A DNA stretch of 64,000 nucleotides, from NCBI RefSeq assembly GCF_002849895.1, contig NZ_CP018867.1, positions 1,426,001 to 1,490,000 of the forward strand, read 5' to 3'. The stretch's first letter is position 1. Every line of letters begins with the position of its first letter. The DNA is from Companilactobacillus alimentarius DSM 20249 (GTDB taxonomy: Bacteria > Bacillota > Bacilli > Lactobacillales > Lactobacillaceae). This document shows, one piece after another, positions 30,471 through 38,656 of this stretch. A program made the position numbers and the translations under genes. The notes beneath the pieces were generated by a model that was not told the origin of the DNA, searched no databases, and was given only the letters and a program-made list of their open reading frames with translations.

Positions 30471-30536
30471 ACAAAAAAAGCCCTTGAGTACACAGATTCT
30501 ATTATTCAGTCTGTATACCTTGGGGCATTTATTTTT
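30471..30536 (-). terminator. Terminator downstream of the 60-aa membrane protein gene
   Basis: On the minus strand GCCCCAAGGTATACAGACTG pairs with CTGTGTACTCAAGGGC, followed by TTTTTTTG. Confidence 0.8.
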
Positions 30537-30541
30537 AGATT

Positions 30542-30724
30542 TTATTTTAGAATTCTTTTAATGTTTACTAACGTTCCAAAAGCATAGCAAACATTAAATA
30601 TTAGTAGCGTTTTGATAACATCATTGTTAAAAGAAAATTTTGAAGGGAAAATAATTGATAATACCCAAGAAATTAAGAAAGTAATCAGGATACTTATGCA
30701 TATTCTAATCAAATTTTTTTTCAA
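30542..30724 (-). CDS. Small membrane protein in the LytTR signalling locus
   Basis: A 60-aa protein with two hydrophobic segments (about residues 5-26 and 38-54) and a basic C-terminus (NIKRILK). It begins with TTG after GGAGTGATAAACA. A decayed relative lies at about 33190-33353, where the same order of motifs (RICIAIIVT, PSGFSFDGNTIKALLI) is still readable. It follows a peptide remnant by 25 bases. An immunity or accessory function for a secreted peptide is possible because of the adjacent LytTR system, but there is no recognisable domain. Confidence 0.5.
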   Translation of the reverse strand: MKKNLIRICISILITFLISWVLSIIFPSKFSFNNDVIKTLLIFNVCYAFGTLVNIKRILK

Positions 30725-30749
30725 TGTTTATCACTCCAAATGCCTTAAT

Positions 30750-30906
30750 CTATTGCCATCCCCAATTATTAATTGTCCCCATCAAGAAATTATAATCAAA
30801 CCAAATTCCACTTTTAACGGTTACTCCTCCTAATATACCAGTTACGGCGAGAGCAGCAACTTGTACATAATGAGAATTTTAATAAAGAATCTTTTCAATC
30901 TTTCAT
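30750..30906 (-). pseudogene. Remnant of a Gly-rich secreted peptide gene (bacteriocin or pheromone-like)
   Basis: A strong RBS (AAAGGGAGG) precedes ATG 30906, but that frame stops after three codons. In another frame, 42 codons are open to TAG 30750-30752 and encode a hydrophobic peptide containing VAALAVTGILGGV and ending GTINNWGWQ. No start codon lies in that frame, so the gene appears frameshifted. The Gly-rich hydrophobic core and aromatic end suit a class II bacteriocin-like or signalling peptide. The class is a guess from composition and context. Confidence 0.45.
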
Positions 30907-30945
30907 TCCATCCCTCCCTTTACTTCTCTCTATACCTAAATAATA

Positions 30946-30977
30946 AAAAAAATCACTTACGATGAAGTGATTTTTCT
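30946..30977. terminator. Terminator between the histidine kinase gene and the peptide remnant
   Basis: AAATCACTT, loop ACGATG, AAGTGATTTTT; on the minus strand the T-run is TTTTTTTTATT. Confidence 0.75.
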
Positions 30978-31113
30978 TCTAAATGTACAAATTTTGCTAT
31001 GAAATGTATCTTATGCTTCCGTGCTTCATAAAATATAGAAATAAAGAATAAAATAACGACAAAGTAATTAAATATTTAACCAATTTTTCTGATATACTCC
31101 TCATTTATTTCCC

Positions 31114-32400
31114 CTATTCATTTATTAATGTTATTAATATGCCAAAAGAGTTTCCAGTTATTTTCAAACTAACATGCCCTAAGTAGTTTTTTACTATTAA
31201 ATCAATAAATTTTAATCCATAATCTTTACGCGCAAAATCTTTGTATCTGAAATTTCTAAACTGATTTAAAGACATTTTTTTCGAATAAGAAATAAATATG
31301 CTTACTCTTGATTCTTCTTTATAAATTTTAATTTCAAAAAATTTCTTATCAATATCTTGTTTGACGATATCTTCAAATGCCTTAGCAAATATAACGCTCA
31401 TAAGATTGACTTGATCTTTTACACTAATGAAATCACTTATATCTTCAGAATGATAGTTACTAATAAATTCAATTCCATTTTCATCACAAGTATCCTTTAT
31501 CTTATCTATTAATAGTCTCATAGAGATTTTTCCAGTTGGATTACTTATTCTTAATAAATTAGTATTTAAAGTCAAAAATCTATTCTCAATTAAAGTTCTG
31601 GCTAGAGAAACATCATTACTTTGAATTGCCTCATATATTTTAATTAATACTTCATCACTTCGATGTACTTGTATTGAAAGTTCTCTTTCCTCCTTATCTA
31701 GTAACTTAATTTTCTGTTGTTGCTCTTTATATAGGCCACTTAAGGATGCATATCTTTGTAATTCGAATTCATTTTTTCCTAGTTTATTAACTATAAATAT
31801 CGAATTGACAGACAATAACAGAGAACAAATAACTATCAATACTTGTAAACCAACCGTATATTCAACTGATCTATAAAATAATACCGTATCAAATATTAAT
31901 CCAATCACGGGTAATGAATATACTGATATCACTATCATCCAGCTTATTTTTGAATTGCCGAAGCTGAATACGTGTTTAAATATCAGAAAAAATAAAATCC
32001 CAATTATTGTTGAAATCACAAAAGCCTTTCCACGACTAAATTCATCAACATATGAGATATTTTCTATAATTAATATATAGAAACTTAATAACTCTAATAC
32101 AGCATTCACAACAAAGAAGGAAATCATATAAAGAAATTTTAAAATAAATTTCCCCTTGTACAGCATAAGTAAAGTAATCCATCCAATAATTGTTATGGTG
32201 CCTGTCAATAATGGACTTATTACAATTATTGTAGATATGAAACCAATTAATACATTAATTACAAAGGAGATAATTAAAAGAAATAGTTTTATATTATTTC
32301 TACGTACAAATATTATATCAACATAGTTAAACATTATTGTGACATGTACTATAGCAGAAACCAGTATTGCGCAATCGACTAAATAATTATTCACTTTCAT
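31114..32400 (-). CDS. AgrC-like sensor histidine kinase with divergent catalytic motifs
   Basis: A 428-aa protein with about six hydrophobic segments in residues 1-210, then a coiled linker (LYKEQQQKIKLLDKEE) and a GHKL-type C-terminal domain. In relatives the phospho-acceptor box reads like RHDxxNH; here it is VHRSDEVLIKI, keeping the His but not the Asn. The usual N-box (NLLDNAIEA) is AKAFEDIVK, without the ATP/Mg Asn residues. The G-box end is kept (DYGLKFIDLIVKNY). Its gene overlaps the response-regulator gene by 14 bases. It probably senses a peptide, though kinase activity is doubtful. Confidence 0.78.
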   Translation of the reverse strand: MKVNNYLVDCAILVSAIVHVTIMFNYVDIIFVRRNNIKLFLLIISFVINVLIGFISTIIVISPLLTGTITIIGWITLLMLYKGKFILKFLYMISFFVVNAVLELLSFYILIIENISYVDEFSRGKAFVISTIIGILFFLIFKHVFSFGNSKISWMIVISVYSLPVIGLIFDTVLFYRSVEYTVGLQVLIVICSLLLSVNSIFIVNKLGKNEFELQRYASLSGLYKEQQQKIKLLDKEERELSIQVHRSDEVLIKIYEAIQSNDVSLARTLIENRFLTLNTNLLRISNPTGKISMRLLIDKIKDTCDENGIEFISNYHSEDISDFISVKDQVNLMSVIFAKAFEDIVKQDIDKKFFEIKIYKEESRVSIFISYSKKMSLNQFRNFRYKDFARKDYGLKFIDLIVKNYLGHVSLKITGNSFGILITLINE

Positions 32401-33148
32401 TCATCCCAGATAGGATAAAACTATCTAATTTATCTATCAATTTTTTCCTTCTTAATCTCGATAAAGGCAAAACGATATCTTTGTCTTCCATCAGAACAAC
32501 TCCACTTTTCACTGCCTTTACTCGCCTTATGTTAATAATCACTGATCTATAAATTTGAAAGAAATATTTTTTATTTAATTTTTCTTTTAAATCATTTAAC
32601 CTATTATGAATAATAATAGATTTATTTTCCATAGTTATAGATATCGATCTATCATAGGAATTCATAACTTGAATGGCAATAATTTTATCCTCAGGTATAA
32701 TCTCAGTACTATTGTTATCAATATCTTTAATCATAATTACCTTTTTTTCCCTCTCATCTCTTTCAAAATTAGCTAAAATAGTTGATAATATTTTTTCTAA
32801 TTTTTCATAAACAACAGGCTTACATATATATCCATCCGGATTTGCTCCAAAAGAATCAAATACAAATTCTGGATAGCTTGAAATAAAAATAACACTTCGT
32901 ATTTTAGAGCCATAGTTTTTTCTTAACAGCTTAGCTTCATCAATTCCATTATTTGCATTCATCTGGACGTCCAACAATAACACAATATTAAGTAGTTCAG
33001 CTTGTCTCATATATTCTTTCAAATCATTTATATCACTAAAATAATACGTTTTAAAATCAATATTATGTCTGATTTCATATATACTTATATATTTTATAAT
33101 CTTATCCAAATCATCTACATTATCATCACAAACCGCTAAATTTAACAT
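32387..33148 (-). CDS. LytTR family response regulator (AgrA/ComE-like)
   Basis: A 253-aa regulator. The receiver domain (residues 1-125) has acidic DD near the start (VCDDNVDD), the acceptor Asp in VLLLDVQMNANNG and the conserved Lys in YICKPV. The LytTR DNA-binding domain (about 145-245) includes FQIYRSVIINIRRVKAV. Such regulators usually bind paired 9-bp repeats in bacteriocin or agr promoters. ATG 33148 has AGGAGAAAAGG. It precedes and overlaps the histidine kinase, the normal order for peptide-sensing systems. Confidence 0.9.
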   Translation of the reverse strand: MLNLAVCDDNVDDLDKIIKYISIYEIRHNIDFKTYYFSDINDLKEYMRQAELLNIVLLLDVQMNANNGIDEAKLLRKNYGSKIRSVIFISSYPEFVFDSFGANPDGYICKPVVYEKLEKILSTILANFERDEREKKVIMIKDIDNNSTEIIPEDKIIAIQVMNSYDRSISITMENKSIIIHNRLNDLKEKLNKKYFFQIYRSVIINIRRVKAVKSGVVLMEDKDIVLPLSRLRRKKLIDKLDSFILSGMNESE

Positions 33149-33189
33149 TTGCCTTTTCTCCTACATAACTTATTTTGTTTATATAACAA

Positions 33190-33353
33190 AGTAACTTGTT
33201 TCTCTAAAGCAAAACAAATATTCACTATTAATAATGCCTTGATGGTGTTACCATCAAAAGAAAATCCTGAAGGTCAAATGACTGATACTATCCAAGAAGC
33301 TGAAAGGGTAACAATAATAGCTATACATATTCTAAAAAATTCGATTTTATCAT
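33190..33353 (-). pseudogene. Decayed copy of the small membrane-protein cassette
   Basis: On the minus strand, after an RBS-like GGGGTGAG and ATG 33353, the frame is lost at once. Another frame reads RICIAIIVTLSASWIVSVI, a TGA stop, then PSGFSFDGNTIKALLIVNIC. This matches residues 8-45 of the 60-aa protein at 30542-30724. The preceding bases (AATTGGGATGCAACATTG) also resemble the end of the peptide remnant there. It is therefore a second, more damaged copy upstream of the regulator gene. Confidence 0.65.
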
Positions 33354-33439
33354 GTTTTCTCACCCCAGAGAGGACAATGTTGCATCCCAATTTTTTAGTT
33401 CTAATTCCAGTATCTCATGCAGTTAATCTTTTTTAAACA

Positions 33440-33469
33440 AAAAAACTGAATACCTATAATGGCATTCAG
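33440..33469 (-). terminator. Terminator-like hairpin
   Basis: On the minus strand CTGAATGCC, loop ATTATA, GGTATTCAG, then TTTTTTTG. Confidence 0.65.
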
Positions 33470-33479
33470 CCTAATGATA

Positions 33480-33524
33480 ATAGGACTCAGAAATCTATCT
33501 CAATGATTTCTGAGTCCTATTTTT
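33480..33524. terminator. Strong terminator hairpin upstream of the MFS gene
   Basis: ATAGGACTCAGAAATC pairs with GATTTCTGAGTCCTAT, then TTTTCTG. It insulates the MFS gene from the signalling locus. Confidence 0.8.
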
Positions 33525-33610
33525 CTGAAAACCAATCTAAATTACCCAATTTATGACGAAATACATCTATAATAAATTCATTGACCTATTTAGAAAGTAG
33601 AAAATTTATT

Positions 33611-34762
33611 ATGAAAACTCGCTTATATACACCTAATGTAATTCTGGTTTTGATTGCCAGTTTCTTTTACATGATGAGTTCAATGCTAATTACGCCAATC
33701 ATCGCTGAATTCACTCAAAGTATCGGAGCCACCAGCGCCATCGCTGGTTTGATTGCCGGAATCATGAATATAACATCATTATTGTTACGACCAATCGCCG
33801 GGAATTTAACTGATCGTGTTTCCAAATACCAACTAACTATGATTGGAGCTTCATTTTTACTGCTAGCCAATCTAGGATACAGTCTGACTACTAATATTGC
33901 TCTTATCACTTTTTTGAGAATTATAAATGGTTTAGGATACACTTTATGTTCCGTTTGCATGTCAACTTGGATCGCCGATTTATTGCCACCGACTCGTGTC
34001 GGAGCTGGTATGGGAATTTATGGTTTGGCTAATGCTTTGGGTATGGCTTGTGGTCCTGCTATTAGTATTTATCTTTACAAACATGTTAGTCACCAATCTT
34101 CATTTTGGGTGGCTGCTTTTTACAGTCTATTTTTGATTATCATTATTCAATTCGTGACTAATCGTGGTCTACCTACCAAAAGTTCTAAAGCTTCTAAGCC
34201 ACACCACTTGAGAATCGTTCAGCCTCGTGTTGTTCCAATTGCGATAATTTTATTGCTCTTTTCATTGCCTTATTTTGCTACCCAGACCTATATCGTCAGC
34301 TACATTGCTCGCCGTCATTTCAATGTTTCGCCAGGAATATTTTTCCCCATCTATGCTGTTATTTTACTAGTTCTACGATTATCAATGCGTGATCTTTTTG
34401 ATCGAGTACCTTTTCGCAAATTCTTATGGATAAGTTTACTCGGTAACTTCGTTGGACTTATCGGATTGACTTATTTGACCAACTGGTTCCTCTTGTTAAT
34501 TAGTACGACTGGTTTAGCCGTTGGCTACGGTTTGATGTTCTCAATTTGTCAGGCTAAAGCTTTGATGGTGGTAAATCAAAATGAACATGGAATTGCCAAC
34601 AGTACCTTCTTCATCGGCGTCGATCTAGGGATGTCTTTGGGACCAATCACTGGTGGATTAATCAGTAACTTCTTACCTATGGCGTGGTTTTATCCCATGA
34701 TGATGATTACTTTGCCGCTGATTGTTTGGGTTTATTGGGCAAATCGTAAGTTGTTAGGTTAG
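33611..34762 (+). CDS. MFS transporter
   Basis: A 383-aa transporter of the major facilitator superfamily with about twelve membrane segments. The family loop motif between helices 2 and 3 reads LLRPIAGNLTDRVSKYQ, and GMGIYGLANALGMACGP fits the antiporter-type helix-5 motif. It probably exports a drug or metabolite using the proton gradient. A TATAAT at 33568-33573 lies so close that the longer frame from 33581 would leave almost no leader, so ATG 33611 is chosen. A terminator follows at 34788. Confidence 0.87.
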   Translation: MKTRLYTPNVILVLIASFFYMMSSMLITPIIAEFTQSIGATSAIAGLIAGIMNITSLLLRPIAGNLTDRVSKYQLTMIGASFLLLANLGYSLTTNIALITFLRIINGLGYTLCSVCMSTWIADLLPPTRVGAGMGIYGLANALGMACGPAISIYLYKHVSHQSSFWVAAFYSLFLIIIIQFVTNRGLPTKSSKASKPHHLRIVQPRVVPIAIILLLFSLPYFATQTYIVSYIARRHFNVSPGIFFPIYAVILLVLRLSMRDLFDRVPFRKFLWISLLGNFVGLIGLTYLTNWFLLLISTTGLAVGYGLMFSICQAKALMVVNQNEHGIANSTFFIGVDLGMSLGPITGGLISNFLPMAWFYPMMMITLPLIVWVYWANRKLLG

Positions 34763-34784
34763 TTGTCAACTCAATTTTCCAGTA

Positions 34785-34835
34785 TAAAAATGCCTGTATT
34801 GATTAAATTTACTAATCAATACAGGCATTTTTGTT
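34785..34835. terminator. Strong bidirectional terminator
   Basis: AAATGCCTGTATTGATTA pairs with TAATCAATACAGGCATTT, then TTGTTTT. It separates two convergent genes. Confidence 0.88.
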
Positions 34836-34852
34836 TTCTATATTCTAAAGAT

Positions 34853-35494
34853 TTATTCAATTACGTCTGTGATATCCTCATCACCCGTGACAAAATTGAA
34901 ATCTTTTTTAATTGTTGAAGGTGTCTTCAAGGCTTGTGCAATCACTTTAGCAACGTCTTGTCTTGAAACGCTACCACCTTCGTAGTTACTTTGAATCTTA
35001 ACTTTTCCAGTCGCATCATCATCTGTAAGAGTGCCTGGATGAACGATGGTATAATCCAAATCGGTACCACGAAGATACTTATCAGCATAATGTTTAGCTG
35101 TATAGTATGGTCTAATTCCAGAAGCATTCCACTTGCTAGGATCATCGCTATAAACAGCACTGACCATAATGTAACGCTTGATACCGCGATCTTGAGCAAT
35201 ATCCATTGTCTTGATTGCACCATCAAGATCAATCTCCATTGTTAAATCATCCCCAGCACCACCAGCTCCGGCACTAAATACTATCGTATCAGCTCCTGAA
35301 GCCGCAATACTTGCTCTAATATCCTCAGCTGAATCAATCAAATTAATATATTGTGTGGCAATTCCTTTGTCTTCATACTTCTTAATTTGTTCTTCCTTAC
35401 GTAATCCGGCGACAAAATCAATCTTTTGTGCTTGTAGTTCCTCAACTAGCAAACGCCCAACTTTACCATGGGCACCAATAATAAGTACTTTCAT
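34853..35494 (-). CDS. NAD(P)-binding atypical SDR oxidoreductase (YwnB-like)
   Basis: A 213-aa protein of the NAD(P)H-binding atypical SDR group (NmrA/YwnB/YhfK-like). The nucleotide site is VLIIGAHGKVGRLLVEEL at the N-terminus. Typical later motifs are TIVFSAGAGGAGDD, KRYIMVSAVYSDDP, YYTAKHYADKYLRG and YTIVHPGTLTDD. The enzyme activity is not known. ATG 35494 has AAAGGAGG. It is monocistronic with its own flanking terminators. Confidence 0.87.
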   Translation of the reverse strand: MKVLIIGAHGKVGRLLVEELQAQKIDFVAGLRKEEQIKKYEDKGIATQYINLIDSAEDIRASIAASGADTIVFSAGAGGAGDDLTMEIDLDGAIKTMDIAQDRGIKRYIMVSAVYSDDPSKWNASGIRPYYTAKHYADKYLRGTDLDYTIVHPGTLTDDDATGKVKIQSNYEGGSVSRQDVAKVIAQALKTPSTIKKDFNFVTGDEDITDVIE

Positions 35495-35577
35495 TAAATG
35501 AGCCTCCTTTGAATACTGTTACTGTATCAACAAATATTTATTTTGGCTATTATTTTGTATTTTGATAAATAGAAAAA

Positions 35578-35618
35578 AGAATCTCAATAATCCTTAATTG
35601 GACTACTGAGATTCTTTT
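35578..35618. terminator. Rho-independent terminator of prs
   Basis: AAGAATCTCA...GTCC-type arms: on the minus strand AAGAATCTCAGTAGTCC pairs with GGATTATTGAGATTCTT, followed by TTTTC. Confidence 0.75.
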
Positions 35619-35635
35619 ATGTGAAACTGAGAAAA

Positions 35636-36616
35636 TTATTTAATTTCTGTATAGCTATCACGAACTGTGAACAATGAGTCGATTGATTCATTCAATTCAG
35701 TCATCTTAATAGCATCGCCTAACAAGTCGGTTACAGAAAGTATCTTTAATTTATCAAACTTACAATCATCTGGAACTACAATTGAATCTGAAACTAGTAC
35801 TTCCATCAAATCTGATTTTTCTAATTTCTTGGCTGCATCCTTTGAAAAGATAGGATGTGTTGCAACTGCTGAAATTGTCTTAGCACCAGCAACTTTAACA
35901 GCCTCAGCGCTATTGATCATTCTTGTTCCTGTATCAATCAAATCATCAACGATAACACATTGTTTACCATCGACATCACCAATGATATCAGGAATAACTT
36001 CGTCGTCTTCAGTTGATCTTTGGTCAACGATAGCAATTTGTGAACCAAAAACTTCTGCCAAAGCACGAGCACGTTTAGTTGAATTGTGATCTGGAGCAAC
36101 GAAAACAAAGTCATCAGGATTCTTGATTTTCTTTTCAAAATAGCTAGCGAAAATAGGCATAGCACGTAAGTGATCAACTGGGATATCAAAGAATCCTTGA
36201 ATTTGATCAGCATGCATATCAAGTGCGATCACGCGATCGACTTTACCTAATTCCAACATATTAGCAAATAACTTAGCAGAGATAGGTTCCCTTGAACGAG
36301 ATTTTCTATCTGAACGAGTATATGCAAAGTATGGCAATACACAAGTTATATTTTGTGCACTGGCACGTCTAAGAGCATCTACAGCAATCATCAATTCCAT
36401 AAAATTATCGTTAACAGGATCTGAAACTGAATGAATGATGTAAACGTCCTTGCCACGAATACTTTCGTTCATTTGAATGTTTATTTCACCATCACTAAAG
36501 TGTGAAACCGAAGCATCCAATAATGGAATCCCCATATAGTCAGAAATTCTTTTTGCTAATGGTCGATTACCATTTAAAGAAAGTAAAGCAACGTTATCTA
36601 ATGTACTATTAGACAT
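35636..36616 (-). CDS. prs: Ribose-phosphate pyrophosphokinase
   Basis: A 326-aa PRPP synthase making 5-phosphoribosyl diphosphate from ribose 5-phosphate and ATP for nucleotide, His and Trp synthesis. Motifs: HSVSDPVNDNFMELMIAVDA, YFAYTRSDRKSRSREPISAK (flexible loop), VIALDMHADQIQGFF (ATP/metal) and VIVDDLIDTGTRM (PRPP-binding loop). ATG 36616 has GGAGG. It lies 15 bases after yueI on the same transcript. Many lactobacilli have two prs genes; this could be either. Confidence 0.95.
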   Translation of the reverse strand: MSNSTLDNVALLSLNGNRPLAKRISDYMGIPLLDASVSHFSDGEINIQMNESIRGKDVYIIHSVSDPVNDNFMELMIAVDALRRASAQNITCVLPYFAYTRSDRKSRSREPISAKLFANMLELGKVDRVIALDMHADQIQGFFDIPVDHLRAMPIFASYFEKKIKNPDDFVFVAPDHNSTKRARALAEVFGSQIAIVDQRSTEDDEVIPDIIGDVDGKQCVIVDDLIDTGTRMINSAEAVKVAGAKTISAVATHPIFSKDAAKKLEKSDLMEVLVSDSIVVPDDCKFDKLKILSVTDLLGDAIKMTELNESIDSLFTVRDSYTEIK

Positions 36617-36631
36617 ATTTGTCCTCCAAAA

Positions 36632-37012
36632 TTATATAAGTACTGGTCTACCAACAGGTTTACTCTCATCAGCAATCACCAATCCCATGTCATTCTCCGA
36701 CAATGGACGGTCTTTAGTACGGACTCCTGATTGTGAAACTATTGTAAACTTATACTTTAATTTTACACTCAACTGGAGGTAATTATCCAGTAAATATGAA
36801 TCAATTTTACCATTTAAATAAAGATGATACTCAGGATACTTCCGCATCACATTTTCAACCGTTTTCACATTATCTGGATTCTTCACTTGTGAAACTGTTA
36901 AGGCAATTGCTACCCTCTCAGCAAAGTTACCCAAAAATTTGTTCTTCTCATCAGGCTTTAATTGTGGCTTACCAAAAATATTCTTCTTAATGTAATCTTC
37001 AACGTTAGTCAT
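36632..37012 (-). CDS. yueI: YueI family protein (DUF1694)
   Basis: A 126-aa protein of the YueI/DUF1694 family, function unknown. Family marks are FGKPQLKPDEKNKFLGNFAERV, YLNGKIDSYLLDNYLQLS and the C-terminal NDMGLVIADESKPVG. ATG 37012 is chosen because GGAGGG precedes it; the longer frame would include the RBS. It is co-transcribed with prs. Confidence 0.88.
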   Translation of the reverse strand: MTNVEDYIKKNIFGKPQLKPDEKNKFLGNFAERVAIALTVSQVKNPDNVKTVENVMRKYPEYHLYLNGKIDSYLLDNYLQLSVKLKYKFTIVSQSGVRTKDRPLSENDMGLVIADESKPVGRPVLI

Positions 37013-37130
37013 ATTTAACCCTCCATATGTCATAGTATAGCTGAGAACGGAATAATATAAAAGAATGATAATCTTTCCTTACTTGTCCTGTAAAATTGTA
37101 TAATGTTCGTAAAGAAAGGATGTGTTACTT

Positions 37131-37370
37131 ATGGATGAAATGGTATTTTTTAATCCCGGTGATGCAATTGCCAATTCAAAAGACTTTGGTGAGGCTGTCC
37201 GTGGAGCACAAATTTACAAAGCTAAGGATCCTTATGAATCATCCCTTATCGTTGCTGAGGATGTCAGCGATAACAAATCTTTTGTGGTTTACTTTGCTAA
37301 AGATGAAAAATCTAAAGTAAAAGATTCCGATAAAAGTGTTGTACCCTATCATTTGAAGAAAAAAATCTAA
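37131..37370 (+). CDS. Small conserved-looking protein of unknown function
   Basis: A 79-aa acidic-to-neutral soluble protein (DEMVFFNPGDAIANSKDFGE ... VVYFAKDEKSKV). No known motif is recognised. The ATG 37131 has AAAGGATG, and a TATAAT lies about 30 bases upstream near 37099, so it appears to be expressed. A strong terminator follows. Confidence 0.65.
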   Translation: MDEMVFFNPGDAIANSKDFGEAVRGAQIYKAKDPYESSLIVAEDVSDNKSFVVYFAKDEKSKVKDSDKSVVPYHLKKKI

Positions 37371-37380
37371 TAAAACATTA

Positions 37381-37432
37381 AAGGGCCGATACAGCAATCA
37401 TCAATAATGGTTACTGTATCAGCCCTTTTTTA
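37381..37432 (+). terminator. Rho-independent terminator
   Basis: AAGGGCCGATACAGCAATCA pairs with TGGTTACTGTATCAGCCCTT, then TTTTAC. Confidence 0.85.
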
Positions 37433-37479
37433 CATCTTAATTCAACACTTTTTCGTGTGACACAATTGTCATTTTTCAA

Positions 37480-38076
37480 TCAGGATAAACTTTTTTTCAG
37501 CCAATTATTCAAAAAAGCAAGCTGTTCTCTAGTATGGAATCTGTGTTGTCCACCCTGCATAATCGTTATGTGAGCGTTATGACTCTTAGTAAAACTATCT
37601 AATGTCTCCATAGAAGTATGATCATCATGTTCTCCATAAAGAATCTCAGTGGGAACTTTCCAAACTACAGGATTTTTTCGAACGTACTGCAAACTCTTCC
37701 ATGTTATTTCTTCACCATTGATACTTACAACTTTTTGCTGTTCCAATTCTGATTCGGTAACAGAATTTTTAGCTAGTAAATCTTCCAAATACTGTTCCAT
37801 ATTCAACAATGGAGAAATGAAGAGAGCTTTTTTGATATTCATCTTCTTGGTCAACATCGTAAAATATGCGCCAATACTATTTGCTAGTATAAGGACTTGA
37901 TCGTATTGAGAGCTTACTTGATCATAAACATCTGTGATTTGTTTTTCAACAATCCATGGTAAATATTCTTGATAAGCGACGCCAACAAAATCATAATTTG
38001 GACAAATTTCTTTAAAACGTTCAATTTCTGAGGCACTGCCACCTTTACCATGAACGTAAATAATCACTTTTTTCAA
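37480..38076 (-). CDS. Alpha/beta hydrolase
   Basis: A 198-aa hydrolase-fold protein. The first strand and oxyanion loop is VIIYVHGKGGSASE, the nucleophile elbow is LILANSIGAYFTML (Ser in an ANSIG form, the first Gly replaced by Ala), the acid loop is LYGEHDDHTS and the His is in GGQHRFHT. It may be an esterase or a related non-enzymatic member. TTG 38076 with GGGAG is preferred to the TTG 21 bases upstream. It is last in the SRPBCC-SDR-MerR gene row. Confidence 0.78.
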   Translation of the reverse strand: MKKVIIYVHGKGGSASEIERFKEICPNYDFVGVAYQEYLPWIVEKQITDVYDQVSSQYDQVLILANSIGAYFTMLTKKMNIKKALFISPLLNMEQYLEDLLAKNSVTESELEQQKVVSINGEEITWKSLQYVRKNPVVWKVPTEILYGEHDDHTSMETLDSFTKSHNAHITIMQGGQHRFHTREQLAFLNNWLKKSLS

Positions 38077-38128
38077 AATTTCAGCTCCCAACCTCAAAAC
38101 AGACGATCATCAAATCATTTGCTTTTAT

Positions 38129-38638
38129 TTAATTTTCTCGATTGCGATAATCTTTAACATTAATAAAATTCTGTAATTCTTTCAAATTTCCTTCATCTTT
38201 TAAATGCTGACTGTACTCCTTATCCAAATCTGGGATAACCTCATTTGTTCCAGGAACAAAATGAATTGTTTCAGTTCCAGCTTCGACAGCAGTACGGTAA
38301 TACCATTCTTTGAATTTTAAATAACTCATGGTATCTTCTAAATCCGTAATCCTTTGTTGCAAATCTTTGTGGTGTCTTTCTAATAATTCATATCTTTTCT
38401 CAAGAGTATTATCTCCTTGAAGACGATATTCAATAAATTTAGAGATATCAGCTATTGAGACACCAGCATTTTTTAAGCAAATAATTGTTCTCATCAAATG
38501 AATATCATTGTCCGTAAATTCGCGTCGACCAATATCGTTACGATTAACAAATGGCAACAGTCCTGATTTGTCATAATAACGAATCGTATCAATTGTGACG
38601 CCTAATTTCTTCGATACTTGCCCTATACTATAGCTCAT
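38129..38638 (-). CDS. MerR family transcriptional regulator
   Basis: A 169-aa regulator with the MerR winged HTH (SIGQVSKKLGVTIDTIRYYD, residues 3-22, then GLLPFVNRNDIGRREFTD) and a dimerising helix. The C-terminal effector region is short and has no metal-binding Cys cluster, so it probably senses an organic or redox signal. It ends the SRPBCC-SDR-MerR operon, whose promoter carries a MerR-type dyad, so autoregulation is likely. Confidence 0.9.
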   Translation of the reverse strand: MSYSIGQVSKKLGVTIDTIRYYDKSGLLPFVNRNDIGRREFTDNDIHLMRTIICLKNAGVSIADISKFIEYRLQGDNTLEKRYELLERHHKDLQQRITDLEDTMSYLKFKEWYYRTAVEAGTETIHFVPGTNEVIPDLDKEYSQHLKDEGNLKELQNFINVKDYRNREN

Positions 38639-38656
38639 AAATTACCTCTATTATCA

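Noticed and set aside
33149..33436. 95-codon plus-strand ORF
   Set aside because: It has no RBS, and the opposite strand carries the decayed membrane-protein copy, which explains the open frame.
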